Shown piece after piece: positions 16,808-25,573 of a stretch of 36,231 nucleotides of DNA. This stretch comes from an uncultured Ruminococcus sp. Its GTDB lineage: Bacteria; Bacillota; Clostridia; Oscillospirales; Acutalibacteraceae. Position numbers and translations under genes: made by a program. Location of the stretch: contig CACZCM010000021.1 of the NCBI GenBank assembly GCA_902779615.1, forward strand, positions 1 to 36,231. The letters run 5' to 3'. The notes under the pieces are model-generated. The model did no database searches, was not told the DNA's origin, and saw nothing but the letters and a program-made list of their open reading frames with translations. Each line of letters opens with the position of its first letter. Position 1 is the stretch's first letter.

Positions 16808-17305
16808 TTGACGAAGAAAACATATCTGAGCATTCTTGTTGACAACCACGAGGGTGTTCTTACAAGAATAGCGTCGCTTTTCCGTCAGAGGGGCTTTAAT
16901 ATCGACAGCCTTACTGTGTCGGAAACTAACGACAGCACACTGTCACGTGTTACGATCGGCATGACAGGCGATGAGGAAGAGGTAAAACAGATCGTAAATC
17001 AGACCAAGAAGCTTTATGAATATGAGGGTATGTTCGAGATCGACCCGAACGACAGCCTTATCCGTGAATTGCTTTTGGTGAAGGTTGCGGCGAACGAGCA
17101 TATCAGAAGCAGCCTTTTGGAGCTAGCAACTATTTACAAAGCGAAGATCATCGATGTATCTGACGGCAGCATGGTTTTTGAACTGACAGGCAAGCCGATA
17201 AAGCTTGATTCATATATCGAGAACCTGAAGCCCTACACAATTCTGGAGATGTGCCGCACAGGCGCAACAGCGCTCCAGAGAGGAAAGGTTCGCATGACTA
17301 AATAA
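16808..17305 (+). CDS. ilvN: Acetolactate synthase small (regulatory) subunit
   Basis: This subunit activates IlvB and confers feedback inhibition, usually by valine. The 165-residue product has an N-terminal ACT domain (YLSILVDNHEGVLTRIASLF and the following Asn-Ile-Asp-Ser strand). A C-terminal ALS small-subunit domain follows from about residue 80. The start codon appears to be TTG at 16808, with GGGAGG about 9 nt upstream; no ATG lies close enough while preserving the ACT domain. It starts 15 nt after ilvB. The symbol ilvH is also used for this type. Confidence 0.94.
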   Translation: MTKKTYLSILVDNHEGVLTRIASLFRQRGFNIDSLTVSETNDSTLSRVTIGMTGDEEEVKQIVNQTKKLYEYEGMFEIDPNDSLIRELLLVKVAANEHIRSSLLELATIYKAKIIDVSDGSMVFELTGKPIKLDSYIENLKPYTILEMCRTGATALQRGKVRMTK

Positions 17306-17347
17306 TACTCTGAACATATTGATTCGGAGTGTGGGAGATGTATTAAA

Positions 17348-19021
17348 ATGAGAAGTGATAACGTAACGAAGGGCGTAGAGCGCGCTCCGAACAGAAGCCT
17401 GTTTTACGCAATGGGATACACAAAAGAGGAGATCGACAGACCGCTGATCGGTATTGTTTCGGCTCACAGCGAGATCGTTCCCGGACATATTCACCTCGAC
17501 AAAATCGCCGAGGCGGTCAAGGCGGGCGTTCGAATGGCGGGCGGTACTCCGATCATGGTTCCTGCTATCGGTGTTTGCGACGGTATTGCAATGGGTCATT
17601 TGGGTATGAAATACTCGCTCCCTTCAAGAGAGCTGATCGCCGATTCGGTTGAAACAATGGCTCAGGCTCACGCATTTGACGGACTTGTTCTTGTGCCGAA
17701 CTGCGACAAGATCGTACCCGGCATGGTAATGGGCGCAGCAAGACTGAATATCCCTGCCGTTGTTTGCAGCGGCGGTCCGATGCTTGCAGGTTCGTTTGAC
17801 GGTCAGGAGATCTCGCTTTCGAAGATGTTCGAGGCGGTAGGTTCCTACAAGGCAGGTATAATTGACGAGAAGAAGCTGACAGAGTGCGAGCAGGGCGCAT
17901 GTCCCGGCTGCGGCTCATGCGCAGGAATGTACACGGCAAACAGCATGAACTGCTTGTGCGAATCGCTTGGTATTGCGCTTCCCGGAAACGGAACGATCCC
18001 GGCAGTTTCGTCTGCGCGTATCATGCTTGCAAAACACGCAGGCATGGCTATCATGAATCTTGTAAAGAACGATATCAAAACAAGAGATATCATCAACGAG
18101 AAGTCAATTCGCAATGCGCTTGCCTGCGATATGGCGCTCGGCTGTTCGTCAAACTCGGTTCTTCACCTTCTGGCGATCGCAAACGAGGCCGGTGTCCCGC
18201 TTGATCTCACAGTCTTCAATGAGATGAGCGCAAAGACGCCCAATCTCTGTCATTTAGCTCCCGCAGGTCCTACGCATATTCAGGATCTCAACGCTGCAGG
18301 CGGCGTACCCGCAGTACAGGCGGAGCTTGCGAAGAAGGGGCTTATCGATCTTACTCTTATCACGGCAACCGGCAAGACCGTTGGCGAGAACATTGAGGGC
18401 GCATATGTCAAGGATACGAACTCTATCAGAACGATTGACAACCCATACAGCGAAACGGGCGGCATTCAGATCCTTTGGGGCAATATTGCAAAGAACGGCT
18501 GCGTAGTTAAGAGAAGCGCAGTTGCTCCCGAGATGCTCGTTCACAAAGGTCCGGCTCGTGTATTTGACAGCGAGGACGATGCGATCAAGGCTATCTACAA
18601 TTCGCAGATCAAAGACGGCGATGTTGTAGTTATTCGTTATGAAGGCCCGAAGGGCGGCCCGGGTATGAGAGAGATGCTGAATCCGACAAGTGCGCTTGCA
18701 GGCATGAAGCTTGACAAGACAGTTGCGCTCATCACGGACGGACGTTTCTCCGGCGCGTCGAGAGGAGCATCTATCGGTCATGTTTGCCCCGAGGCGGCAG
18801 ACGGCGGTGAGATCGGACTTATCGAGGAAGGCGATATCATCAGCATTGATATCCCGAATGCTTCGATTAATCTTGAAGTATCCGATGAGGTGCTCGCCGA
18901 AAGAAAGGCAAACTACAAAGCGCCTGCACCGAAGATCACGAGCGGCTGGCTTGCGCGTTACTCGAAGCTTGTCAGCACGGCGTCGAAGGGTGCCGTTATG
19001 AAAACATACGAAGAGTTCTGA
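17348..19021 (+). CDS. ilvD: Dihydroxy-acid dehydratase
   Basis: This Fe-S enzyme dehydrates dihydroxy-isovalerate and dihydroxy-methylvalerate to the keto acids of valine and isoleucine. The 557-residue product has the cluster cysteines in [13 protein letters not shown] and [20 protein letters not shown]. The C-terminal [19 protein letters not shown] carries the Ser proposed as catalytic. GGGAG lies upstream of the ATG. It is the last gene of the leu/ilv region. The ilvC reductoisomerase, needed between IlvBN and IlvD, is not in the window. Confidence 0.97.
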   Translation: MRSDNVTKGVERAPNRSLFYAMGYTKEEIDRPLIGIVSAHSEIVPGHIHLDKIAEAVKAGVRMAGGTPIMVPAIGVCDGIAMGHLGMKYSLPSRELIADSVETMAQAHAFDGLVLVPNCDKIVPGMVMGAARLNIPAVVCSGGPMLAGSFDGQEISLSKMFEAVGSYKAGIIDEKKLTECEQGACPGCGSCAGMYTANSMNCLCESLGIALPGNGTIPAVSSARIMLAKHAGMAIMNLVKNDIKTRDIINEKSIRNALACDMALGCSSNSVLHLLAIANEAGVPLDLTVFNEMSAKTPNLCHLAPAGPTHIQDLNAAGGVPAVQAELAKKGLIDLTLITATGKTVGENIEGAYVKDTNSIRTIDNPYSETGGIQILWGNIAKNGCVVKRSAVAPEMLVHKGPARVFDSEDDAIKAIYNSQIKDGDVVVIRYEGPKGGPGMREMLNPTSALAGMKLDKTVALITDGRFSGASRGASIGHVCPEAADGGEIGLIEEGDIISIDIPNASINLEVSDEVLAERKANYKAPAPKITSGWLARYSKLVSTASKGAVMKTYEEF

Positions 19022-19022
19022 A

Positions 19023-19090
19023 ACTGCATTTCAAAGCTGCGCTTTTAACAAGCAGTAGGCTTGCGTTTCGTTCAGTTGGAAATTGTACTC
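19023..19090 (-). repeat. Family II repeat, degenerate inverted copy
   Basis: Read on the minus strand, this stretch keeps a CAACTGAACGAAACGCAAGCC-like segment and CTGCTTGTTAAAAG, but the stems no longer pair cleanly. It begins at the ilvD stop. It looks like a decayed family II element; the match is weaker than for the other copies. Confidence 0.45.
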
Positions 19091-19218
19091 TCCACCGCCG
19101 AAATATAGGATCGGTCGTCTATAGAGACAGGGGACACGATCTGAGGTTATAGTTTTGGTGTATAGTATGTATATCAAAAAGTAGTTTACAGAGGCATACG
19201 GATTTATTATGTCACCTA

Positions 19219-19257
19219 ACAGCCCCATTTCTTTAGCGGAATGGGGCTGTTTTTTTT
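19219..19257 (+). terminator. Strong rho-independent terminator after ilvD
   Basis: ACAGCCCCATTTC (19219-19231) pairs with GAATGGGGCTGT (19239-19250), followed by a run of T through 19257. It lies about 200 bp after ilvD and likely ends the leu/ilv transcript. A transcript starting in the 19.1-19.2 kb gap cannot be excluded. Confidence 0.92.
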
Positions 19258-19502
19258 GAGCGGCGACCGACTTTATTGTTTAATTAAGTTTGCTCCCTCA
19301 TTTGGATTTTGTGTATCGCCGACCTGCCCTCCCTTGAGAATCCCAACCCCGCCTACTCTACGACCCCGCCGATACTTTTTTTGATCGGGAACTTCGAAAC
19401 CGCTGGATCTTGCATGGTCACACTTTCTGAATCATTGGTGCTAACGCACCAAAGGGTCGGATTTTTTCGAGTGTTTTGCCCGTTGGTTTACAGCGGTTTT
19501 GG
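19258..19502. other. Intergenic stretch, no recognised gene
   Basis: The composition differs from flanking DNA, with C-rich plus-strand tracts around 19320-19375. It contains a TTGGTGC-TAAC-GCACCAA hairpin (about 19434-19452). A 77-codon open frame from 19309 has no ribosome site and runs into the family III repeat, so I do not call it a gene. Confidence 0.4.
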
Positions 19503-19672
19503 AATAAATGCCGAACGCGGCGGCAGCTGGCGTTATCAATAAAGCTCGCCGGAACTTGCCTGCGGTCGCACGACCGCCACTCCTGGTTTGCAAAAGAATA
19601 AATGCCGAACGCGGCGGCAGCTGGCGCTATTAATAAAGTTCGCCGGAACTTGCCTGCGGTCGCACGACCGCC
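19503..19672 (+). repeat. Family III repeat, tandem dimer overlapping a gene end
   Basis: Two near-identical units (19503-19578 and 19597-19672) are 94 bp apart, close to the 96-bp spacing at 8 kb. Each has AATAAAG(C/T)TCGCCGGAACT followed by the hairpin GCGGTCG-CA-CGACCGC. Compared with the 8-kb copies, two base pairs of the hairpin are exchanged for other complementary pairs. The second unit contains the stop codon and last residues of the S1-domain gene on the minus strand. Confidence 0.9.
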
Positions 19673-20595
19673 CCGAAGTGTGTTTCGATCACTTTATTGC
19701 AGTTTTCGGGGGAATATCTGAATCGCTCCATTCTTGTGCCGTCATAAAAGTATGTTATTTTCTGCGGCTGTTTGTCATCTGTGTCAAATGTATCTATGAT
19801 GATAAGCTTCACTTTCATTTTTTGAGGTATGATGTTTTTGATGTAAACACTGACCTTCATTCCTGCCTTGATTCCGCTCTTTAGTTCCGCAAGTCCTGCC
19901 AGATTCGGCGTAAGCTCCACAAACGCTCCGTAGCTTTCAACGCTTCTGACGATCCCTGTTACGGTTTGACCGATCTCAAAAGCGGCGGCGTTCTCTTCCC
20001 ATGTTCCCAGTAATTCCTTGTGGCTAAGACATACCCTTCCGTTTTCCGTGCTCCTGACAATGGCTCGTATATCGTCGCCGACGCTGAAACGCTCTTCGGG
20101 GTGGCTTATTCTGGATACCGACATTGAAGCGATCGGCAGAAGCGACGGAACTCCGCACCCGATATCCGCAAACGCTCCAAAGCTCTCAAGATGCGTTATT
20201 TTTGCGTTGATGATATCACCGACGCTCAGCTTATTGATGTAGTTTTGAATGCACATTTCCTGCGCAGCCCGCCTTGAAAGCACAGCCTCGATATTGCCGT
20301 TCTCTCGCCGTATCATGTCGGTTACAATGAAGCTGACGGGACGGTTCACTCTCGATATTACTGCTATATCTCGGACTTTGCCTTCTCGTATCCCCACGGC
20401 GCCTTCGTCACGGGGAATAATTCCTCGTATGCCGCAAAGGTCAAGGATCAGATTGTGTTCTTTGTCACACATTGCAGCCCTGCACTCCAGTATCATTTTT
20501 TCATGCATCGCTTCGGCGAGTGATGCCGCACTGCGTAATGCTGCGATATTGTCGGGTGTATTGAGTAATATTCCTTCAGGGAAAAATTCTGTCAT
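19630..20595 (-). CDS. S1 RNA-binding domain protein
   Basis: The 321-residue product has at least two S1 domains, at about 125-193 (VGDIINAKITHLESFGAFAD) and 207-268 (GQTVTGIVRSVESYGAFVEL). A degenerate third lies nearer the N-terminus. It is probably an RNA- or ribosome-associated protein; the precise role is unknown to me. The start at 20595 is preceded by AAAGGA and GGAG. An in-frame extension to 20658 lacks support. The last 14 residues or so (GAVVRPQASSGELY) and the stop codon are encoded by a family III repeat, so the original C-terminus has probably been replaced or extended. Confidence 0.85.
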   Translation of the reverse strand: MTEFFPEGILLNTPDNIAALRSAASLAEAMHEKMILECRAAMCDKEHNLILDLCGIRGIIPRDEGAVGIREGKVRDIAVISRVNRPVSFIVTDMIRRENGNIEAVLSRRAAQEMCIQNYINKLSVGDIINAKITHLESFGAFADIGCGVPSLLPIASMSVSRISHPEERFSVGDDIRAIVRSTENGRVCLSHKELLGTWEENAAAFEIGQTVTGIVRSVESYGAFVELTPNLAGLAELKSGIKAGMKVSVYIKNIIPQKMKVKLIIIDTFDTDDKQPQKITYFYDGTRMERFRYSPENCNKVIETHFGAVVRPQASSGELY

Positions 20596-21041
20596 TTTCT
20601 CCAGTCCTTTCATGTTCGGTATGGAATATATATGCAGCGCCCGCCAATAATTATTCATATGATACGCAGTTGTGGAGATCTGCGTTTCACAATGATCTTT
20701 GCGTCATAATTTGTGTGCGAATCACAGACCACAGGATCACGCATAACAATAGATCTGTCTAATAGTGTCTTGTGGAAATTGTATAATAATAACGTGCGAT
20801 TATAGTAGAATTAAACTACTGCTACAAAAACGAATAAAATTTACAAAATTTGCGATTTGTTCATAAATTCGTAATAATTACATTGTATAATTTATATCAA
20901 TTGATAAAGCGTTCTACTAATTTTCATATACCTTCCAAACTGGGCAGAAGTATTCATGTACTTCTGCCCGTCCCCGTTTAAAGGCTTTAAGTAAACTGCG
21001 GGATCGCCTTTTCAGTAATCAATATTTTGAGGTGCATTGCT
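20596..21041. other. Intergenic region with candidate small transcript
   Basis: This AT-rich gap separates two divergently transcribed genes. A TATAAT occurs at 20782 and another at 20886, neither with a clear -35. A perfect 11-bp hairpin, GGGCAGAAGTA (20942-20952) with TACTTCTGCCC (20959-20969), is followed by GTCCCCGTTT. A CGCAG...CTGCG inverted repeat lies near 20675-20693. The hairpin could be an attenuator or the end of a short RNA ahead of hemW. No protein-coding frame is supported. Confidence 0.45.
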
Positions 21042-22133
21042 ATGCATAAAATCGGGCTTTATATCCACGTTCCGTTCTGCAGCGGGAAATGTCCCTATTG
21101 TGACTTTTTTTCGGTCGCCGCAGACAGTGAAACGCTCGATCGTTATACAGAATTTACCTGTGAAAAGCTGCGCTCCCTGCGCGGAGATCTTTCGGCTGAT
21201 ACGGTATATTTCGGCGGCGGAACGCCCAGCCTTTTGGGAACGGAGCGGTTGTGCAGAATACTCTCGGCTGCCGAAGGTTCCTTCGGAAAGCCCGAAGAAT
21301 GTACGATCGAGGTGAACCCGAGGTCGGCAATGCAGCTTGATTTTAAATCGCTTGCATCGCACGGCGTGAATCGTGTGTCAATGGGACTCCAGTCCGGCAG
21401 CGACGAGGAACTTAGCCTTCTCGGACGGCGCCACACGGTAAAGGAAGCGGCCGCCGCAGCCGATAAAATACGATCGGAGGGTATCTCAAACCTGTCGCTC
21501 GACCTCATGCTTGGCATAAGCCGACAGACCTTCGGCAGTCTTTCGGGAAGCATTGATCTGTGCAGCGAGTTGGGCGCAAGCCATATTTCGGCGTATATGC
21601 TTACGGTAGAGAAGGGCACGCCTTATTATAATCAGCGCTCGTCGATGTCTTTTCCCGATGAAGATACGGTCTGCGAGCTTTACGAATATGCAGTAAACAA
21701 GCTTTCGGAATACGGATATAGTCAGTATGAAATATCAAACTTTTCGAAGCCGGGGCTTGAGAGCCGCCATAATCTGAAATATTGGCGATGTGAAGAATAC
21801 CTCGGGCTGGGACCTGCTGCTCACTCGTTTATAGACGGCAGACGGTTTTATTATCCTCGTTCACTGCAGGCTTATTATGAAGATAAACAGCTGCTTGACG
21901 GCGAAGGCGGCGGGCGTGAGGAGTACATTGCGCTTGCGCTGCGCCTGAAGGAAGGGCTGCGTTTCGGGGAATATCAAAAGCGTTTTGGCGAGGCAGTGCC
22001 GGGAGAAATGAAGGCGGCCGCCGAACGCCTGGTAAAAACAGGTCTGCTGACCGTTGGTGATGACTATATCTCGCTGACTACAAAGGGATTTTTGGTGTCG
22101 AATTCGGTGATCGGGGAGCTGCTTGATTTTTAG
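21042..22133 (+). CDS. hemW: Radical SAM heme chaperone HemW
   Basis: HemW is a HemN-like radical SAM protein; studied members bind and transfer heme rather than oxidise coproporphyrinogen. The 363-residue product has the radical SAM cluster motif CSGKCPYC (Cys13, 17 and 20), then YFGGGTPSLL, EVNPRSAM, the NRVSMGLQSGSDEEL block and YEISNFSKPGLESRHNLKYW, which is typical of HemW. TTGAGGTG lies 7 nt before ATG 21042. In many Firmicutes hemW lies near lepA or hrcA; here it stands alone. An imperfect CCGCAG...CTGCGG hairpin follows the stop. Confidence 0.94.
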   Translation: MHKIGLYIHVPFCSGKCPYCDFFSVAADSETLDRYTEFTCEKLRSLRGDLSADTVYFGGGTPSLLGTERLCRILSAAEGSFGKPEECTIEVNPRSAMQLDFKSLASHGVNRVSMGLQSGSDEELSLLGRRHTVKEAAAAADKIRSEGISNLSLDLMLGISRQTFGSLSGSIDLCSELGASHISAYMLTVEKGTPYYNQRSSMSFPDEDTVCELYEYAVNKLSEYGYSQYEISNFSKPGLESRHNLKYWRCEEYLGLGPAAHSFIDGRRFYYPRSLQAYYEDKQLLDGEGGGREEYIALALRLKEGLRFGEYQKRFGEAVPGEMKAAAERLVKTGLLTVGDDYISLTTKGFLVSNSVIGELLDF

Positions 22134-22191
22134 CCGCAGTGTTTTGAAGATTCTGCGGTTGTGAATTTTCTATAAATTTTGCGTTAATTGT

Positions 22192-22220
22192 TTGACATAT
22201 CGGCGAAAGTAGAGTAAAAT
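22192..22220 (+). promoter_or_regulatory. Sigma-A promoter of the lipoprotein gene
   Basis: TTGACA (22192-22197) and TAAAAT (22215-22220) are 17 bp apart. Transcription should begin near 22227, leaving an unusually long leader of about 240 nt before the next gene. Confidence 0.85.
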
Positions 22221-22226
22221 ATTGTT

Positions 22227-22469
22227 GTATGTAAATTGGACGTCTGCCGCTATGCGCTTTTGGCGCAGCGGCGAAAAATAACTGCGTGCCGGTGTGGATC
22301 GGCGATCATCATGCCCGAATCACACGCAGCGCAGCAGCTTGTTCGGCGCTTTATCTTTGATTCTGCATATTTCGCAGCTGCGGCAAACAGCGCCGATATG
22401 CTCTGTCGTCTTCCAATACCGCCGACAGAGGCTGATTTGATGATCGAGAAAAATTTCGGAGGAATATCA
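22227..22469 (+). promoter_or_regulatory. Long structured 5' leader, class unknown
   Basis: Successive pairings are visible: GCCGCT...AGCGGC (about 22245-22271), CTGCGTG...CACACGCAG (about 22282-22330) and CTCTGTCG...CGACAGAG (about 22401-22432). The ribosome site follows. I found no cobalamin-riboswitch box or other known riboswitch signature. The same stretch is open in frame with the gene, but it lacks a start with a ribosome site and would bury the signal peptide, so I treat it as untranslated. Confidence 0.5.
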
Positions 22470-23693
22470 ATGAAAAGGTTAGCTGCTATCTTTATGGCTT
22501 TGAGCGCAGCGCTGGTTTTTACATCATGCGATCTCATTGTTGAAAATAGCGAGGAGCAGTACGATTATCCGGTTACGGTTGGGAATCTTGTGCTGGAGTC
22601 TGCGCCGGCAAATATTGCCGTTATGAGCGAAAATATCGCCGATGTTATTATTGCCTGCGGCTACGAGGGCAAGCTTGCCGCAAAGGGCGAAAACTGCACA
22701 GCGCAGGCGCTTGAGCTGTTGCCCACGGTCGGAACAGCCGAAATGATAGACGTTGACGAGGCGGAGGATCTCGGGATCGATCTTATTATGACTGATGTCA
22801 GACCGCTTGACGAAACAATGGAGCAGCTCGAGAAGGCCGGGATAAATATCCTCATCATAAAGCCTGCGTCCGATATTGAGTCGATGCAAAAGCTCTACAG
22901 CAATATCGCTTCGGCAGTGGTCGGAGCGTATACGGGCAGAATGCAGGCGATGAACGTTTATGAAGAGGTAAGATCGGGACTGGAGCAGGTCAAGACAAAT
23001 ATCGATACAGAAAACGTCTTGTCTACCGCTTGCTATATTTACGATACAAACGGCGAGGAATGTCTGGCGGCGCACGGCAGCGATTTTGCCGAAAAGCTTT
23101 TTGAGTATGCGGGCGTGACCAATATCGCCGCCGCTGATGACGACGGGATCATCGGCATAGATACGCTTCTGAAAAGCGACCCCGAGACGATCTTCTGCGA
23201 CAAGGGCGTATACGACAAGATAAGCGGAAACAAAGATCTGAGGTCGCTGAAGGCGCTGACAAAGGGAACGGTGTATGAACTTCCGAGCGGATACCTTGAG
23301 CTTCAGGGAAAAACGTGTATCATGACTGCGGATTATATTGCTGCAAAAACTCATGCTAACTATGTTCCTCAGCAGGCATGGCCCGAGTCTTTCTCCGAGA
23401 AAAAGGAAGAGTACAAGCCGCCGTTTGAGCCGAAGAAGGATATTTTCTACACGGTCGGCGAAACATACGAGCCGATAAAGGCGATCGAGGAACGGCTGAT
23501 AGGTCTTGGATATTTGGTCGGAAATGCAGATGAAACATTCTCCGAAGATACTGCGCAGGCGATAACCGAGTTCCAAAATGCAAACGGACTTACTGTTAAC
23601 GGCATTGCCGATTATGATACTTTAAAGGTGCTCCTCTCCTCGAAAGCGGTTTCGAAAGCCGATGCAGGCGAGGTAACAGTAGAAGCTGACTGA
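22470..23693 (+). CDS. BtuF/TroA-like lipoprotein with peptidoglycan-binding domain
   Basis: The 407-residue product starts with a lipoprotein signal (MKRLAAIFMALSAALVFTSC, lipidated Cys20). A helical-backbone metal/vitamin-receptor fold typical of ABC binding proteins for B12, hemes and siderophores follows (about 40-320). The segment from about 330 to 390 is a PG_binding_1 domain (AIEERLIGLGYL, then ITEFQNANGLTVNGIADYDT). The fusion would anchor a solute-binding-like domain to both membrane and wall. No permease or ATPase gene is adjacent, so it may be a sensor, a scaffold or a component of a distant transporter. CGGAGGA precedes the ATG. The ligand is unknown. Confidence 0.85.
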   Translation: MKRLAAIFMALSAALVFTSCDLIVENSEEQYDYPVTVGNLVLESAPANIAVMSENIADVIIACGYEGKLAAKGENCTAQALELLPTVGTAEMIDVDEAEDLGIDLIMTDVRPLDETMEQLEKAGINILIIKPASDIESMQKLYSNIASAVVGAYTGRMQAMNVYEEVRSGLEQVKTNIDTENVLSTACYIYDTNGEECLAAHGSDFAEKLFEYAGVTNIAAADDDGIIGIDTLLKSDPETIFCDKGVYDKISGNKDLRSLKALTKGTVYELPSGYLELQGKTCIMTADYIAAKTHANYVPQQAWPESFSEKKEEYKPPFEPKKDIFYTVGETYEPIKAIEERLIGLGYLVGNADETFSEDTAQAITEFQNANGLTVNGIADYDTLKVLLSSKAVSKADAGEVTVEAD

Positions 23694-23699
23694 TCATAC

Positions 23700-23745
23700 C
23701 CACTGGCCAAACGGAGGAAGCTCCGCGCGGTCAGTGGCGATTTTA
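23700..23745 (+). terminator. Probable terminator between lipoprotein gene and radA
   Basis: CCACTG (23700-23705) pairs with CAGTGG (23732-23737), with an inner GGAG-GAAG-CTCC hairpin, followed by CGATTTTATA. The T-run is short, so read-through into radA is possible. Confidence 0.5.
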
Positions 23746-23775
23746 TATGTTTGATAATACGGAAAGGCAAAAGCA

Positions 23776-25119
23776 ATGGCAAAAAGCAAAAGTGTATTTG
23801 TGTGTTCGCAGTGCGGATACGAAAGCCCGAAATGGTACGGAAAATGCCCCGGCTGCGGCGAATGGAACACAATGGAGGAAGAGCTTGCGGCGGCGCCGTC
23901 ATCAAAACAGACAGAAGCCAAACTGCGCACGTCCGACATAAAAAGCAGGGTGCTTAACCTGAAAAGCATCGATACGACCGACGAGATCAGATATAAAACA
24001 AAGATAGGCGAGCTTGACAACGTTTTGGGCGGCGGAATAGTGAAAGGCTCGCTTGTACTGATCGGCGGAGATCCCGGTATCGGAAAATCAACAATACTTC
24101 TTCAGGTGTGTCAGAATCTGGCGCCCGAACTGAACATTTTGTATGTATCGGGAGAAGAATCCCGCCGACAAATAAAGCTGCGTGCTGACAGACTGGACGT
24201 GACGAACGATTTCTTGATACTTGCCGAAACCGATATAGAACTGATCGCCGAACACATTAAAACCGAAAAGCCCGATCTTGTGATAATTGATTCGATACAG
24301 ACGATGAATCTCTCTCAGCTCAGCTCTTCGCCCGGAAGCGTTACTCAGGTCAGGGAGTGTACAAATATGCTGATGCATACGGCAAAGTCGCTGGAAATAC
24401 CGATACTTGTTGTCGGTCATGTCAACAAGGACGGAGCGATCGCAGGACCGAAGGTGCTGGAGCACATTGTGGACGCTGTTTTGTATTTTGAGGGCGACAG
24501 GCAGCTGTCATACAGAATACTGCGTGCCGTCAAGAACCGATTTGGATCAACAAACGAGATAGGCGTGTTTGAGATGACCGACAAAGGACTTTCGGAGGTA
24601 GTAAACCCGTCGCTCGTGTTCCTTTGCGTCACTTGTATTATGGAAGGTTCCCGCCCGATCCTGGCGGAGGTTCAGGCGCTTGCCGTGAATTCGGGCTATG
24701 GAACGGCAAGGCGAATGGCAACGGGTTTTGATTATAACAGAATGAACCTGCTGATCGCAGTTCTCGAGAAAAAGGGCGGGTACTATTTTGCCGGTGCAGA
24801 TACATATGTGAACGTAGTTGGCGGGTTCAAGCTTGACGAGCGGGCTGCCGATCTGTGCGTGGCGATGTCGCTTATCAGCAGTCTGAAGGATTTTACGATC
24901 CCCGACGATGTGATAATTATCGGCGAGGTGGGTCTTGCAGGCGAAATACGAACTGTGTCGCAGATCGGAAAGCGGGTTAACGAGGCTCGGCGGCTTGGCT
25001 TCAAAAAATGCATCGTTCCGTATTACAGTCTGAAATCTATCGGCGAGGACGCAGCTTCGGGAATGGAGATAATCGGCGTGCGGTCGCTTCGACAGGCAGC
25101 GGCGGCGATAACCGCGTAG
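23776..25119 (+). CDS. radA: DNA repair protein RadA
   Basis: RadA is a RecA-like ATPase and helicase that processes recombination branches. The 447-residue product has the N-terminal zinc finger (Cys10, 13, 24 and 27: CSQC...CPGC) and Walker A GGDPGIGKST (about 97-106). The RadA-specific KNRFG motif is in RAVKNRFGSTNEIGVFEM, and a C-terminal Lon-protease-like domain is present (from about 290, containing VNVVGGFKLDERAADL). GGAAAGG lies about 9 nt before ATG 23776. Length and motifs are those of the normal full protein. Confidence 0.97.
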   Translation: MAKSKSVFVCSQCGYESPKWYGKCPGCGEWNTMEEELAAAPSSKQTEAKLRTSDIKSRVLNLKSIDTTDEIRYKTKIGELDNVLGGGIVKGSLVLIGGDPGIGKSTILLQVCQNLAPELNILYVSGEESRRQIKLRADRLDVTNDFLILAETDIELIAEHIKTEKPDLVIIDSIQTMNLSQLSSSPGSVTQVRECTNMLMHTAKSLEIPILVVGHVNKDGAIAGPKVLEHIVDAVLYFEGDRQLSYRILRAVKNRFGSTNEIGVFEMTDKGLSEVVNPSLVFLCVTCIMEGSRPILAEVQALAVNSGYGTARRMATGFDYNRMNLLIAVLEKKGGYYFAGADTYVNVVGGFKLDERAADLCVAMSLISSLKDFTIPDDVIIIGEVGLAGEIRTVSQIGKRVNEARRLGFKKCIVPYYSLKSIGEDAASGMEIIGVRSLRQAAAAITA

Positions 25120-25135
25120 GAGATGTCCGCCGGTT

Positions 25136-25195
25136 TAAGGCAGCGGGGGATATCCAATGTTCAGTGGGGGGTAAATCCCATTTGCACTAACTTAA
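25136..25195 (+). repeat. Family II repeat fragment
   Basis: GGGGGATATCC...GTTCAGTGGGGGG...AAATCCCATTTG parallels GGGTGATATCCC...TTCAGTGTGG...AAATCCCCGG of the copy at 25.6 kb. The 3' hairpins of the element are absent and a family I element begins a few bases later, so this may be a copy interrupted or truncated by that insertion. Confidence 0.5.
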
Positions 25196-25212
25196 GTCCA
25201 ATAGAGCTTAGT

Positions 25213-25440
25213 TTAAAGTTTTTGCCCCGCTTTTTCAAAAAGCGGGCAGGGTGCAGGGACGGAGGCTTGCTCCAATGTCTCGCCTGACGGCTCGGTCGGT
25301 GCTTCTGCTGTGCAGAGGTCTCCACCTCTGACCGTCCTTAGGGATACAGTTTTCGACGCGGGCACAAAATTTCAAGATTTCTATAAGATTTGTGCGCGTA
25401 CTCCCTGTTGGCGCTTGCCGACCGGAGACCCGCGCCCCTT
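25213..25440 (-). repeat. Family I repeat, inverted and expanded
   Basis: On the minus strand the order is a GGGCGCGGGTCTCCGG head, then hairpin a, CAGAGGT...ACCTCTG (25313-25330 on the plus strand), and hairpin b, TCTGC-ACA-GCAGA (25304-25316). Then come the invariant GCACCGACCGA (plus 25292-25302), a CCCGCTTTTTGAAAAAGCGGG stem and AAAACTTT. Relative to the copy at 30.8 kb it carries about 90 extra bases in the head (about 25331-25420), including a GCACAAA...TTTGTGC pairing. Confidence 0.75.
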
Positions 25441-25484
25441 TGCAAGGGTGAATTCCAAAATAATCCGGTGGATTGTTTTGGAGG

Positions 25485-25514
25485 AGGGGACGCTTTGCGT
25501 GATGCGCGTCCCCT
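25485..25514 (+). other. Long perfect hairpin in repeat-rich gap
   Basis: AGGGGACGC (25485-25493) pairs perfectly with GCGTCCCCT (25506-25514). No T-run follows on either strand, so a terminator is unlikely. It lies between family I and family II elements and may belong to a further repeat. Confidence 0.5.
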
Positions 25515-25573
25515 ACTAACGACAAGAACAAGTTTCCCTTACCGCCCCAAGGCGACGCTAAAAGTCTTGAGTT

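Noticed and set aside
19309-19542. 77-codon plus-strand frame after the ilvD terminator
   Set aside because: It has no ribosome site or promoter and its end lies in the family III repeat.
22236-22469. 78-residue N-terminal extension of the lipoprotein
   Set aside because: It would place the signal peptide internally; a strong ribosome site and lipobox support the start at 22470.
22227-22469. Cobalamin riboswitch ahead of the BtuF-like gene
   Set aside because: The B12-box and the conserved cobalamin core sequences are not present.
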